Assembly (NCBI GenBank): GCA_016794785.1
Contig: JAEUHC010000019.1
Span: 930,001 to 994,000, forward strand
DNA from: Opitutaceae bacterium
GTDB taxonomy: Bacteria > Verrucomicrobiota > Verrucomicrobiia > Opitutales > Opitutaceae
Direction of reading: 5' to 3'
DNA length: 64,000 nucleotides
Shown here piece by piece: positions 1 to 8,921 of the stretch (positions are counted from its first letter, which is position 1; each line of letters begins with the position of its first letter). Under the pieces are notes generated by a model, which worked only from the letters and a program-made list of their open reading frames with translations, did no database searches and was not told the DNA's origin. Position numbers and translations under genes: made by a program.

Positions 1-72
1 GCGCGCGCGTATGCTCGCTCTCCCGATGGTGGTCAGGCTCGTGGACAGTCCGTTTACCACGTTAAATGAAAT

Positions 73-87
73 ACCCTTTGAAAGGGT
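73..87. promoter_or_regulatory. 15-nt perfect palindrome upstream of a TonB receptor
   Basis: ACCCTTT-G-AAAGGGT has perfect 7-bp arms and lies about 100 bases before the receptor start. It could be an operator or the stem of a small hairpin. A second, weaker hairpin (86-103) overlaps its right end. No clear -35/-10 pair is visible, so a regulatory role is only inferred. Confidence 0.25.
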
Positions 88-190
88 CGCCGGACCCGGC
101 GATGGGTTGGTTCATTCCCGATTCGGCTCTCTTTGGCCGTTTCTCCTCCCCTGACTTTAGAGCTGTTCCTGCTTTTTCGCCAAACCCCTC

Positions 191-3190
191 ATGATTATGA
201 AAAGACTGCCTCGCACGCTTGCCCACTTGGCCCTTGCCGGACTGCTGGTGATTCCAGGGCTGGCCCAAACAACCGCGCCCAGCGCCCCGGCGCCCGCCGC
301 CGATCCCAAGGTAGTCGAACTCTCTCCGTTCACCGTGAGCGCGGAGGATGAGGCCGGCTATCGGGCCAAGCATACCCTGTCGGGCAGTCGCATGCGGCTG
401 AACTTGGATGATGTCAGCATTCCAATGGACATCATCACGCCGGAACTGATGGAGGACTTTAACATCAACCAGCAGGAGGACCTCTTCAACATCGTCTCCA
501 ATATGGAAAGCCGGCAGGACAATTTCCTCTCCGGAGTTTATGAGTCCGGCGCCTCCTACAGCATCCGCGGATTTGTCGGGGTGAAGAGCCTGCGGAATTT
601 CGTGGCGAGCGGCATGCCGTTCGATCGCTACAATTCCTCCAGCTTCGTCGCGTCCAAGGGCCCCAACGCGATCCTCTACGGTTCCGGTCCGGGCGGTGGC
701 TCCATCAGCTATTTTACCAAGCGCTACCTGTTGGGCGGCAAGGACCGCACCGACCTGAGAACGAGCGTGGACAGCGAAGGTTCGGCGCGCGGCGAAATCA
801 GCCTCAACAAGGTCCTGATCCCAGACAAGCTGGGTCTGAATGTTTCCGCGTTCCGCGACTACAAACAATTCTACATCAAACCCGCCTACGAGGCCCGGAG
901 CGGCTACTACTTGAACGTCGCTTTCAAGCCCCTGAAGAACACGCTCATCAACGCGAGCTACGAAAAGCGGAAGGACGATATTTTCCGGCCTGCCTCGGAC
1001 TACACGACGCTCATCGATTATAACACCGCGTGGACCGGCTTCGGTCAGCCCGCGGTCACGACTGCCAACCTCACCAACAACACCGCCGCCCTCCGGTATC
1101 CAGACGGAAGAACGGTCACCGGCGCGAATGTGACCCAATTTGGCATGGCCCGCCAATCGGCCCGGGCCCTGACCCTCATCGACGGCAAGATCGTCGATAC
1201 GTTCAACACCGCGGTCACAGACACGCCCTCGACGGCGAATTCGCCCCAAGGGCAGCGCAGTATTCCCCAAGCCATCAAGGATTATTGGCCAACCAATGTG
1301 GGGCCGACCGGACTCAATGGCGGCGCCGAAGCCCGGAGCGAAGCGTTCGACATCACGCTCGAGCAGAAAGTCACCGACCAGTTCTACCTGACCGCGGCGT
1401 ATGGAAAAACCATCACGCCGCGCATCCAGTATCAGCACCGGATTCGTGAATTGCGCCGCGACCCCAACTATTACGCGCCGGGCGGCAACGGGGCGCTGAA
1501 CCCGCATTTCGGGGAATACTATTTGGAGTTGGGCAACGTGAACTACTTTGATCGGAACAATGAGACCGAAACGACCTCGGTCATGGCCACCTACGAGCTG
1601 AACCTCGAACGCCACCAAAGATTTCTGGGCAAGCACAACTTCGCGGTGATGTATCAGAAATCCGCGGAGCTGAACACCAATGTCCGCCAATCCATGCGGC
1701 TTACGCAATCGCCCGACCCGACCTACCGATTGACCGACGTCAACAATGCGGCGACGGCGCTCTCCATCCGCCAGTATATCACGATCGGCGGGCACATGGA
1801 TGACTATCGTTACATCCGCACCAAAGGCTTCGAAAACGGCGGGTATAAATGGGAAATCCAGGACGGTGTCGGCGGCACCGGCTGGAACAACACCGAGACC
1901 TTTTCCAAGATGTTCGTGATGCAGAGCAGTTTTCTGAAAAACCGCCTCATCACCAACGTGGGCTACCGCCAGGAGGATGTTGACCAGTTCATCGTGAACT
2001 TCGCCAACAATCCCGCCATGGCCAACCGGCAGACTGCCTATGAGCACTTCACCAAGGCCCAGTCGCAGGACCCCACGTATGTCCGGGTGCTCACCAACAA
2101 CGTGCGCCCGACCTCCCTGCCGAGCGTGCCGTGGGAGAGTGTCTCCGGCCTGTCGAAGAACGTCGGTGTCATCTTCAAGGTGACGCCCAACATCGCGCTC
2201 ATCGCGAATCAGGCCCAAAACATCAGCGGCGCGGCCGGTCGCATCGGTGTCTTTGGCCTGCCCCTGCCTTTCGCCCAAGGGAAGAGCGAGGACTATGGGC
2301 TGCGCTTCAATCTCTTCAATTCACGGATGCGCCTCGAATACAACCGCTATGAGACGGCGGTGACGAATCAGGCGGTGCAAGGTTCCGGCGGCTCCATCCG
2401 CGTGCCCTACAACAATGCGCTGAATTTGTGGCAAATGATGATCCAGGCCGGATCGGGAAAGCAGGATGTCTTCCTGAACAGCGAAGACTGGGACACCCGC
2501 GATTTCGTTTCCAAAGGCGATGAAATCACGGTCACCGGCGATCCTGTGCGCGGTCTGAGCATGCGGGTTGCGGTGAGTCGAAATGTGCAATCCGCCAACA
2601 ATCTGGGCGGCACCTTTATGCCGTGGTGGAACGCCAACAAGGCTGACATCGAGAAGTTCGTCGCGGCCAATCCCAATGCCATCAACCGGGTCGATACCGC
2701 CACGACTCCGCAGACAGCCGCCACGCATTGGACGAACGCGCTGAACCTGTTGCGCCTGCGGGACGATCTTGAGGGCCAGGCGGTCATTAATGTGCCGATT
2801 TGGACGGCAAAGATGGTCGCGAAATATCGCTTTCAGGGCGAAATACTGCGCGGCCACGAAACGGGCGCCAATGTCGCCTGGCGCGGTAAACAGAAATCAA
2901 ACTACTTCCGCCGGGCTGACGGCACCTCTGACCTGAATGATCCGTTCTACACGGATTCCACCACGGTCGTTAACCTCTTCTGGAACTACTCCCGGCGGTT
3001 GAATTTTCTCAACAAGCCGATCACCTGGAGAGTGCAGTTGAACGTCAACAATGCCTTCAACAACGATGTCACGCTGCGGACGAATTTCTTCAACACGGTC
3101 AACGGCGACAAAAATTCGCCCGTGATCAACACCGGTCTCCGCCGTTCCGATCCCCGCCTCTTCTCGCTGACGAATTCGTTTAGCTTCTGA
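191..3190 (+). CDS. TonB-dependent outer-membrane receptor
   Basis: Predicted outer-membrane beta-barrel that imports a large ligand, probably an oligosaccharide, using TonB energy. The 999-residue product has a signal peptide (charged MKRLPR, then a hydrophobic stretch to about residue 26). The mature N-terminus carries VVELSPFTVSAEDEAGY, a form common in Opitutaceae receptors. A plug domain follows (about 60-190, with GPNAILYGSGPGGG), then a long barrel ending in LFSLTNSFSF with a terminal Phe. ATG at 191 and at 197 are both possible; 197 gives the cleaner signal peptide. No Shine-Dalgarno is obvious. It stands alone on the plus strand, convergent with the large minus-strand polysaccharide cluster. 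There is no SusD homologue nearby. Its substrate cannot be told from sequence. Confidence 0.9.
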   Translation: MIMKRLPRTLAHLALAGLLVIPGLAQTTAPSAPAPAADPKVVELSPFTVSAEDEAGYRAKHTLSGSRMRLNLDDVSIPMDIITPELMEDFNINQQEDLFNIVSNMESRQDNFLSGVYESGASYSIRGFVGVKSLRNFVASGMPFDRYNSSSFVASKGPNAILYGSGPGGGSISYFTKRYLLGGKDRTDLRTSVDSEGSARGEISLNKVLIPDKLGLNVSAFRDYKQFYIKPAYEARSGYYLNVAFKPLKNTLINASYEKRKDDIFRPASDYTTLIDYNTAWTGFGQPAVTTANLTNNTAALRYPDGRTVTGANVTQFGMARQSARALTLIDGKIVDTFNTAVTDTPSTANSPQGQRSIPQAIKDYWPTNVGPTGLNGGAEARSEAFDITLEQKVTDQFYLTAAYGKTITPRIQYQHRIRELRRDPNYYAPGGNGALNPHFGEYYLELGNVNYFDRNNETETTSVMATYELNLERHQRFLGKHNFAVMYQKSAELNTNVRQSMRLTQSPDPTYRLTDVNNAATALSIRQYITIGGHMDDYRYIRTKGFENGGYKWEIQDGVGGTGWNNTETFSKMFVMQSSFLKNRLITNVGYRQEDVDQFIVNFANNPAMANRQTAYEHFTKAQSQDPTYVRVLTNNVRPTSLPSVPWESVSGLSKNVGVIFKVTPNIALIANQAQNISGAAGRIGVFGLPLPFAQGKSEDYGLRFNLFNSRMRLEYNRYETAVTNQAVQGSGGSIRVPYNNALNLWQMMIQAGSGKQDVFLNSEDWDTRDFVSKGDEITVTGDPVRGLSMRVAVSRNVQSANNLGGTFMPWWNANKADIEKFVAANPNAINRVDTATTPQTAATHWTNALNLLRLRDDLEGQAVINVPIWTAKMVAKYRFQGEILRGHETGANVAWRGKQKSNYFRRADGTSDLNDPFYTDSTTVVNLFWNYSRRLNFLNKPITWRVQLNVNNAFNNDVTLRTNFFNTVNGDKNSPVINTGLRRSDPRLFSLTNSFSF

Positions 3191-3210
3191 TTCCGCGCCG
3201 TGTGGTGATG

Positions 3211-3258
3211 GCCGAAGAAAATCCCGGCGCTCGTTGTTGGAAAACGGCGAGTGCCGGG
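3211..3258 (-). terminator. Intrinsic terminator of the minus-strand polysaccharide cluster
   Basis: CCCGGCGCTCG (3223-3233) pairs with CGAGTGCCGGG (3248-3258) with one G-T wobble, and the inner bases extend the stem to a GGAA tetraloop. Read on the minus strand the stem is followed by ATTTTCTTC, a U-rich tract. It lies 128 bases after the last gene of the cluster and before the convergent receptor gene. Confidence 0.7.
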
Positions 3259-3385
3259 TCGCAATTCATGCCAATCGCCCTTGATTTATTGACTCCCGGG
3301 GTGGGGGCACGTCCTTGTGAAGCGGACCCCACGCTCTGGAAGGTAATGGCCGTGGCCCTAGGGAACGCGGAAGGATGACGCCGGA

Positions 3386-4822
3386 TTACTCTTTGGTTTT
3401 CGCGGATGCCTTCGCTTCGGCCGGCGCAAGGCGATACTTCCGGTCTTTTTGGGCGAGCTCGCGGTCGTGGATCTCGCCCTTGGGCATGGGGCGGTGGGCC
3501 TCGGCGGCGAACGCCTGCAATTGCCGGAGAATCTCGGGGTGGCGGGCGGCGAGGTTGGTGGTTTCGCCCAAATCATCGGAGAGCCGGTAGAGTTCCCAGG
3601 TTGCCGGATCGGCGCTGGGGCGGATGGCTTTCCAGTCGCCCATGCGCACGGCGGTTTGGCGGCCGATTTCCCAGTAGAGATAGCGGTGCTGGGGTTGGGC
3701 GCGGCCGGCAGTTTTTTCACCGAGCAGTTCGGGCACGAACGAGACGCCGTCCGTGTCTGCCGGGCAGGCGACACCCGCCAACTCGGCGAAGGTGGGCATC
3801 AGATCGGGGAAATAGCACAGGTGCGCACTCACGCGCCCGGGCGCAATTTTTCCGGGCCAATACGCCAGCGCGGGCACGCGCAGGCCGCCCTCGTAGAGAC
3901 TGCTTTTGCCGCCCCGGAAGCTGGCGCCGGTCTTCGGATTTACGTTCGGAGCGAACACGCCGCGCGGATGCGCGGCGTCGGCGAAATAGTCCTGCCCGCC
4001 GTTGTCGCCGGTGAAAAGAAGGAGGGTGTTTTCCGCGAGGCCGAGCTCGTGCAGCAGCTGGCGGATTTCGCCGACCTGGCGATCGATCATGTTAACCATG
4101 GCGGCATAGATTTTCGCATCGTTCGACCATGGCTTGTCCCGGTAGAGGGCCCAGGCCGGATCGTCCTTGGGCAGGCCCCATAGGCCGTGGGGCGGCGTCC
4201 AGCAGAGATAGGCGAGGAACGGGCGTTTTTTGTTGGCCCGGATAAACGCCTTCGCTTCGTCCACGATGCGATAGTGGGCGAACGTTTCTCCCACGTGCGG
4301 GTCACCCGTGTTGCCGGGCAGCGGCACTTCCTCGCTGTTGCGCACGAGGTAGCGGGGGAAGTGCGTGTGCGCATGGACCTGATCGTAGTAGCCGAAGAAG
4401 ACGTCGAAACCGTGCCGCTCCGGCACGCCGGAGGTGCCGCGCGCTCCGACGCCCCATTTGCCAAAGCCACCGGTTGCGTAGCCGGCCCGCTTGAGGACGG
4501 TGCCGATCGTCTCTTCGCCGGGCAGCAAGGGATCGAGCCCGCTGTTGTTGCGCACCGTCATGTGGCCGGCGTGCTTGCCGGTGAGCAGCGCGCAGCGCGT
4601 GGGCGCGCACACGGAGGAGCCGGCGAGAAACTGGGTGAACCGCAGGCCGTCGGCGGCCAACCGGTCGAGGTGCGGCGTGCGCAGCTCCGGATGCCCGAGG
4701 TGCGATGACTCGAAGTAACCCAGCTCATCGACGATGATGTAAACGAGGTTGGGTTTGGCTGCGGCGGAATGGGCGCAAAGCAGCACCGCGGCCACCAAGG
4801 CTGATCGTTTCCAAAAGTTCAT
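3386..4822 (-). CDS. Secreted S1-family sulfatase
   Basis: Formylglycine-dependent sulfatase, predicted to remove sulfate esters from a polysaccharide. It has 478 residues with a signal peptide (MNFWKRSALVAAVLLCAHSAAA). The activation motif is C72-A-P-T-R76, with LLTGKHAGH after it, and Cys72 would be converted to formylglycine. Later motifs include GKWGVG and FTGDNGG. One oddity is the first metal-binding element, which reads VDELGY where most relatives have DDLGY, so the second Asp is Glu. The start at 4822 is chosen because it gives a proper signal peptide; the frame is open further upstream. It is the last gene of the cluster, 31 bases after a TonB receptor. Confidence 0.9.
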   Translation of the reverse strand: MNFWKRSALVAAVLLCAHSAAAKPNLVYIIVDELGYFESSHLGHPELRTPHLDRLAADGLRFTQFLAGSSVCAPTRCALLTGKHAGHMTVRNNSGLDPLLPGEETIGTVLKRAGYATGGFGKWGVGARGTSGVPERHGFDVFFGYYDQVHAHTHFPRYLVRNSEEVPLPGNTGDPHVGETFAHYRIVDEAKAFIRANKKRPFLAYLCWTPPHGLWGLPKDDPAWALYRDKPWSNDAKIYAAMVNMIDRQVGEIRQLLHELGLAENTLLLFTGDNGGQDYFADAAHPRGVFAPNVNPKTGASFRGGKSSLYEGGLRVPALAYWPGKIAPGRVSAHLCYFPDLMPTFAELAGVACPADTDGVSFVPELLGEKTAGRAQPQHRYLYWEIGRQTAVRMGDWKAIRPSADPATWELYRLSDDLGETTNLAARHPEILRQLQAFAAEAHRPMPKGEIHDRELAQKDRKYRLAPAEAKASAKTKE

Positions 4823-4853
4823 GACGGATATGGCGGTGGCCGACGCGGTGCGC

Positions 4854-7800
4854 TCAATGCTCGATCTCATACGAGAGGATGAATTCGCGGCCGGGCTGGC
4901 GGCCGTAGTTGCGCGGCGTGCCGTCGGAGTAAACGCGGCTCAGGACCATGCGCTTGGTGTTGAAAATGTTGTTCCCGTTGAGCTGGAGCTTGGAGGTGGT
5001 GTTGCCGTAGCTGCGGAAACGGTAGCTGGCCATGACGCCGGTGAGAATGAACGCCTCGGTCTTGTAGGGCTTCGACTTGTCCAGCCGGGTGACGCCCTTG
5101 GCGTCGACGAGGTTGGCAAAGCCAAGGATGTTGGGACCGCGGTAGCGGAAGTTCACGCCGACGGTCGCGCCTTTCAGCCGTCCTTCCGTGATGGATTGCG
5201 TGGCGACGAGGCTGGAACGCCACGTCTGGGAGTTGCCGCCGGGATTGCCGAGGGAAGCCTGCAGATTGTCGAGGGCGCCTTCGATGGTGGAAACGTAGGC
5301 CGCCTGCACGGTCTGGGCCGTCGGGCTGGCGCGGTTGAACGGGGCCGTGGCCCAGCCGCCGCCGTGCGCCTGCCAGACGGGGAGCTTGGCCGCGAGGTAG
5401 TCATACCACGGCTTGGACGCCTGGTCGTCGATCTCGGTGTCGGTGCGGCCGAGATTCCAAAAGATGCGCGTGTTGCGGGCGGGGTTGTAGGTGGCCTCGA
5501 AATCGAGCCCGCGGCTGCGACGCTCGCCGGTCATGCGGAAATTGCCCGCCACCAGCCCGGCTTGTTGAGTGAAGAGCGGGTTGATGGGATAGGCCGAATC
5601 ATTCAGCGCCAGCTGGCGCTCGAAGGTCAGGAGCGCGGCGCGAAGGCCGTCGTTGAGGTTGATGTTGCGGTTGAGCGCATCGAAGAAATTGAACTTGAGG
5701 TGGAGCTTGCCCTCCAAGAGCCGGAGCCGGGCGCTGTATTCGTAGGATTCGCCGTAGTTGGGCTCGACGGTGACGCCGTTGACGTCGGTGACGACGGCGA
5801 GCTCCTCGAGCGAGGCGTTCTTGGAGTGGTCGATGCCGAAGCTCAGCCAGTCGCCGACCCACGGCGGGCGGACGATGACGCCGGAGTTGATCCGCGTGAC
5901 GCTGCGATAGGGCCGCCAGTTGTCGGGCGGGATTTCGCGGGTGAAATCGTTGTAGGCGCGGTTGGTATTGGTGGTGGTCGTGAGGATGGGGACGAAGGCG
6001 TTGGAGCCGAAATCGGAGTTGCGCACGCGGTCGTAGCGTGCGCCGACGTTGACGACAATCCGGTCGCGGAGGAAACGGCTGGAGGTGCTGCCCGCGAGCG
6101 AGCCGCGCTGGATGTGCGTGGCCGAGGGGACGGACCCCACGAAGCCGACGGGGTTTTGTTTTTGAGTGACCTGGAATTTCTCGCCGGTCGCGGTGGTGAA
6201 CGTGAGCGTCTCGTGCACGTCGCCATAGGGCGTGAGACTGGGGATGCCATAGTGGTGCGGATCGGAGGTGCTGCCGATCGGCGGGAGGTAAAACCGCATG
6301 TTGAACTGCCGCTCCGAGGCGAGCGGGTCGGCTTTTGCCGCCGCAGAAAGGAAGCTGGGCTGGCCGATGATGAGGAATTTCATCGTGCCGAGAGAGTAGG
6401 TCGCGACGTCCTCGTAGTTGGCGAGGAACCCGAGGTTGTGTTTGCCGAGGTGGCGCAGCCAGCCCGCCTTGCGGGTGAAGTCGATTTCCTGGGCGACGGT
6501 CACGCGGTATTGTTTCGTTTTCTGACCCGACATGTTGCCGGTGCCGCCGAGTTGATCGGCGTTGAGGTTTTCAACAAAGGCCCGGCCATACATCGGGTTC
6601 GGCGTCCTGCCGTCCGGCATGAAGCGGTTGATGTCCACGAGTGTGTCGTAGGGTCGGTCGCCCATGAGATGCGACGCCGTGTGGCGGTATTTTTCGGTCG
6701 CGGCGCCCAGCTCCACAAAGGTCGTGCTGGTGAGGCGCTGCTCGATGGTGGCCATGAGGCGCTCGGTGTGGCGCTTGTTGTAGCGGGAGAAGCCCGCGGG
6801 ATTCACATTCCACGGGTAGCCCTCGACGATGAGCGATTGGCTGGCGCCGCCGCCGAGGTTGGGCGCGGCTGCGACGACGGTGTTGCGCACATCCTGGAAG
6901 TAGCTGAACGAGGGCACGGAATTTTGCGGCCAGACCCAGAGCAGGGAATTGTTATCGAACGAGTAGTTGCCGACGATGCCGGTGGGCAGCGTGTAGGACG
7001 GTGCAGGGGGGCGACCGACGGTGCCGGCGTTATTGGCGAGATTGGAATAGGTCAGCGGCGTGCCGGCGCGCTGCGTGGCGAGCCAGCTCAGGTAACCGGA
7101 CTCACGGGTCTGCACGGTGCCAGCCCGCGAATCCGAGCGGTGGACCGCTTCGCCCTCAAACTTGACGAGCGTGTGCTTGAACGGCCGGTAGGTCGCCGCG
7201 ACGAAGGCCCGGTGGTTCGCCTCGGAGCCCGGCTGGAGGAAATACTCCTTGTTGTCCCGGAGGCCGACGGCGCGGAGCGCGAGTTTGTTCCTGAAGATCA
7301 CCTGGCTGATATCGAGCACCGCGCGCTGCGAGCCGTAGGTGTCGGTCGTCAATTTCACGAGCTGGCGGTTGCGATTGAGGTTGGCCTGCGCGCCTGTGCT
7401 ATCGGAGGTGCCGGCGGAGCCGCCGAGGCCGAACTGCACGGCGTTGGAACCGCTGACAAGGTTGAGCCGCTCCGTGTTGTAGGAGTCGGGCTCGATGGTG
7501 GTGCGGAAAAAATTGCGCGTCTTGTTCAGCGCGCCGAGGCCGCGGGAATTGTTGATGTCGGAGGGGGCCTGCGCGCCGGTGCGGTTGTCGCTCGAGGAGG
7601 CGACGGTATCGTAGTAGGTCGCGGTGTTGGTGGAGAAGAGATAGGCCTGCTCCATGTTGTTCACCGCCAGATCCTCCATGAATTCTTTCGTGAACACGGA
7701 AACCTGCGTGGCGAGGTCGGCCAGGTCGATGCGGCCTCGGCCGCCCTGCAACGTGGCCGTGGCGCGGTAGCCGGTGTCCTGATCGGCGCCGATGACGAAG

Positions 7801-7973
7801 GGCGAGAGGACGGTGGGCTCGGTGGTCGCCGGTGTGATCGGGTTCTTGTCGGCGGCAGCGTCGCTGGCGGCGGGCGTGGCCGGCATTGGTGCGCTCTGCC
7901 CTCGTGCGGAGGGAAGGAGGACCAGGCAAATGGCGAGGAGGCCGGCGGAGGGCGCGGCAAATCGGCTTTTCAT
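4854..7973 (-). CDS. TonB-dependent outer-membrane receptor
   Basis: A 1039-residue outer-membrane receptor. The signal peptide is MKSRFAAPSAGLLAICLVLL then PSARGQ. The mature part opens with TVLSPFVIGADQDTGYRATA, followed by a plug (about 60-200, with LNLVSGSNAVQFGLGGSAG) and a long barrel ending REFILSYEIEH. The ATG at 7973 overlaps the stop of the upstream hydrolase gene as ATGA, which indicates translational coupling and fixes the start. It lies between an esterase-like hydrolase and a sulfatase, so it probably imports oligosaccharides released by the cluster enzymes. The last residue is His rather than the usual aromatic residue of a barrel strand. Confidence 0.9.
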   Translation of the reverse strand: MKSRFAAPSAGLLAICLVLLPSARGQSAPMPATPAASDAAADKNPITPATTEPTVLSPFVIGADQDTGYRATATLQGGRGRIDLADLATQVSVFTKEFMEDLAVNNMEQAYLFSTNTATYYDTVASSSDNRTGAQAPSDINNSRGLGALNKTRNFFRTTIEPDSYNTERLNLVSGSNAVQFGLGGSAGTSDSTGAQANLNRNRQLVKLTTDTYGSQRAVLDISQVIFRNKLALRAVGLRDNKEYFLQPGSEANHRAFVAATYRPFKHTLVKFEGEAVHRSDSRAGTVQTRESGYLSWLATQRAGTPLTYSNLANNAGTVGRPPAPSYTLPTGIVGNYSFDNNSLLWVWPQNSVPSFSYFQDVRNTVVAAAPNLGGGASQSLIVEGYPWNVNPAGFSRYNKRHTERLMATIEQRLTSTTFVELGAATEKYRHTASHLMGDRPYDTLVDINRFMPDGRTPNPMYGRAFVENLNADQLGGTGNMSGQKTKQYRVTVAQEIDFTRKAGWLRHLGKHNLGFLANYEDVATYSLGTMKFLIIGQPSFLSAAAKADPLASERQFNMRFYLPPIGSTSDPHHYGIPSLTPYGDVHETLTFTTATGEKFQVTQKQNPVGFVGSVPSATHIQRGSLAGSTSSRFLRDRIVVNVGARYDRVRNSDFGSNAFVPILTTTTNTNRAYNDFTREIPPDNWRPYRSVTRINSGVIVRPPWVGDWLSFGIDHSKNASLEELAVVTDVNGVTVEPNYGESYEYSARLRLLEGKLHLKFNFFDALNRNINLNDGLRAALLTFERQLALNDSAYPINPLFTQQAGLVAGNFRMTGERRSRGLDFEATYNPARNTRIFWNLGRTDTEIDDQASKPWYDYLAAKLPVWQAHGGGWATAPFNRASPTAQTVQAAYVSTIEGALDNLQASLGNPGGNSQTWRSSLVATQSITEGRLKGATVGVNFRYRGPNILGFANLVDAKGVTRLDKSKPYKTEAFILTGVMASYRFRSYGNTTSKLQLNGNNIFNTKRMVLSRVYSDGTPRNYGRQPGREFILSYEIEH

Positions 7974-8893
7974 GGGTGGGATTGGACGGATTGCGGTTGG
8001 GAGGTGTTGGGAGATTTGAGATGCTTTTCCAAGAAACCGAGCACGACGGGCCGGAGGTCGCGCTGCTTGGGCTCGAGGTCGAACGTGTGCGGCGCGTCGG
8101 GCACGATCACGAACTCGTGCGGGACGCCGGCTTTCTGAAGCACGGCGGCGAACAGTTTCGATTGCTCGATGCTCACGGTTTTGTCGGCCGTGCCGTGGAG
8201 AATGAGAAAGGGCACGGAATCGCGGCGGACATAAGTCACCGGCGAGGCCAGGCGGTAGAGTTCCGGGGCCTCTTTGATCGTTTTGCCGAGCATTCGGACG
8301 TCGTGGTAGCGGGCGATGTCCGCGATGCCATACAGGTCGATGCAGCAACGCACCGCGCAGGAGACGTCGCCATAGGGTGCGGCCGGATCGAGGCCGTCGG
8401 CCGGCGTGGTGAGGGCGACCATCGCGGCGAGATGTCCGCCGGCGGAGCCGCCCATCACGCCGATGTGATCGGGATCAAGGCCAAGGCGATCGGCGTTGAC
8501 GCGCAGCCAGCGCACCGCGGTTTTGCAGTCCCACAAATTCTGCGGCCAGATGGCGCCGTTTCCCCGGGCGAGTTTGTAGTCGATGCTCATCGCGACGTAG
8601 CCGTTGCGGGCGAGGGTGCCGCCGATGTTCAACTCACGCTTGCCGTCGCGCTGGCCGCCGTTCCAGCCGCCGCCATGAATGATGACGACCGCGGGCAGGC
8701 GGACGCCCGCGGGCGGGGCCAGCGGGAAGTAGAGATCGGCCAGCTCTTCGCGGCTGGCGGGCAGATACGCCACGCCGCGCTCGACGCGCACATCGGTCGG
8801 GAAACCCGTGGACGATCTCGACTTGGCCTCCGCGGCCGAGGCAACCCTGCCGGCCAGGATCATCCAGCAGAGGGTGAACAGGATTTTCTTCAT
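7970..8893 (-). CDS. Secreted alpha/beta hydrolase (carbohydrate-esterase-like)
   Basis: Likely esterase or deacetylase of the BD-FAE/acetylxylan-esterase-like alpha/beta hydrolase group, 307 residues. It has a signal peptide (MKKILFTLCWMILAGRVASA). The oxyanion motif HGGGW is at 73-77, the nucleophile elbow GGSAGG has Ser150, and Asp237 (HGTADKTV) and His269 (DAPHTF) complete a triad. In a sulfatase-rich locus the natural role would be to strip acetyl or aromatic esters from the polysaccharide before or after desulfation. It lies 28 bases after a sulfatase gene and its stop overlaps the next receptor start by ATGA. The exact ester it cleaves is unknown. Confidence 0.85.
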   Translation of the reverse strand: MKKILFTLCWMILAGRVASAAEAKSRSSTGFPTDVRVERGVAYLPASREELADLYFPLAPPAGVRLPAVVIIHGGGWNGGQRDGKRELNIGGTLARNGYVAMSIDYKLARGNGAIWPQNLWDCKTAVRWLRVNADRLGLDPDHIGVMGGSAGGHLAAMVALTTPADGLDPAAPYGDVSCAVRCCIDLYGIADIARYHDVRMLGKTIKEAPELYRLASPVTYVRRDSVPFLILHGTADKTVSIEQSKLFAAVLQKAGVPHEFVIVPDAPHTFDLEPKQRDLRPVVLGFLEKHLKSPNTSQPQSVQSHP

Positions 8894-8921
8894 GTAGAAT
8901 AAGCGCGCTGCTGCGAATGGA

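Noticed and set aside
86..103. Small hairpin GTCGCCG/CGGCGAT before the first receptor
   Set aside because: A 7-bp GC stem without a T tract is expected by chance at this base composition.
62..2278. Long open frame (738 codons) antisense to the first TonB receptor
   Set aside because: High-GC DNA gives long antisense frames; the product is Arg/Gly/Val-rich without family motifs, while the sense strand is a clear receptor. The same applies to other long antisense frames over the receptors, PSD1, glnS and purL genes.
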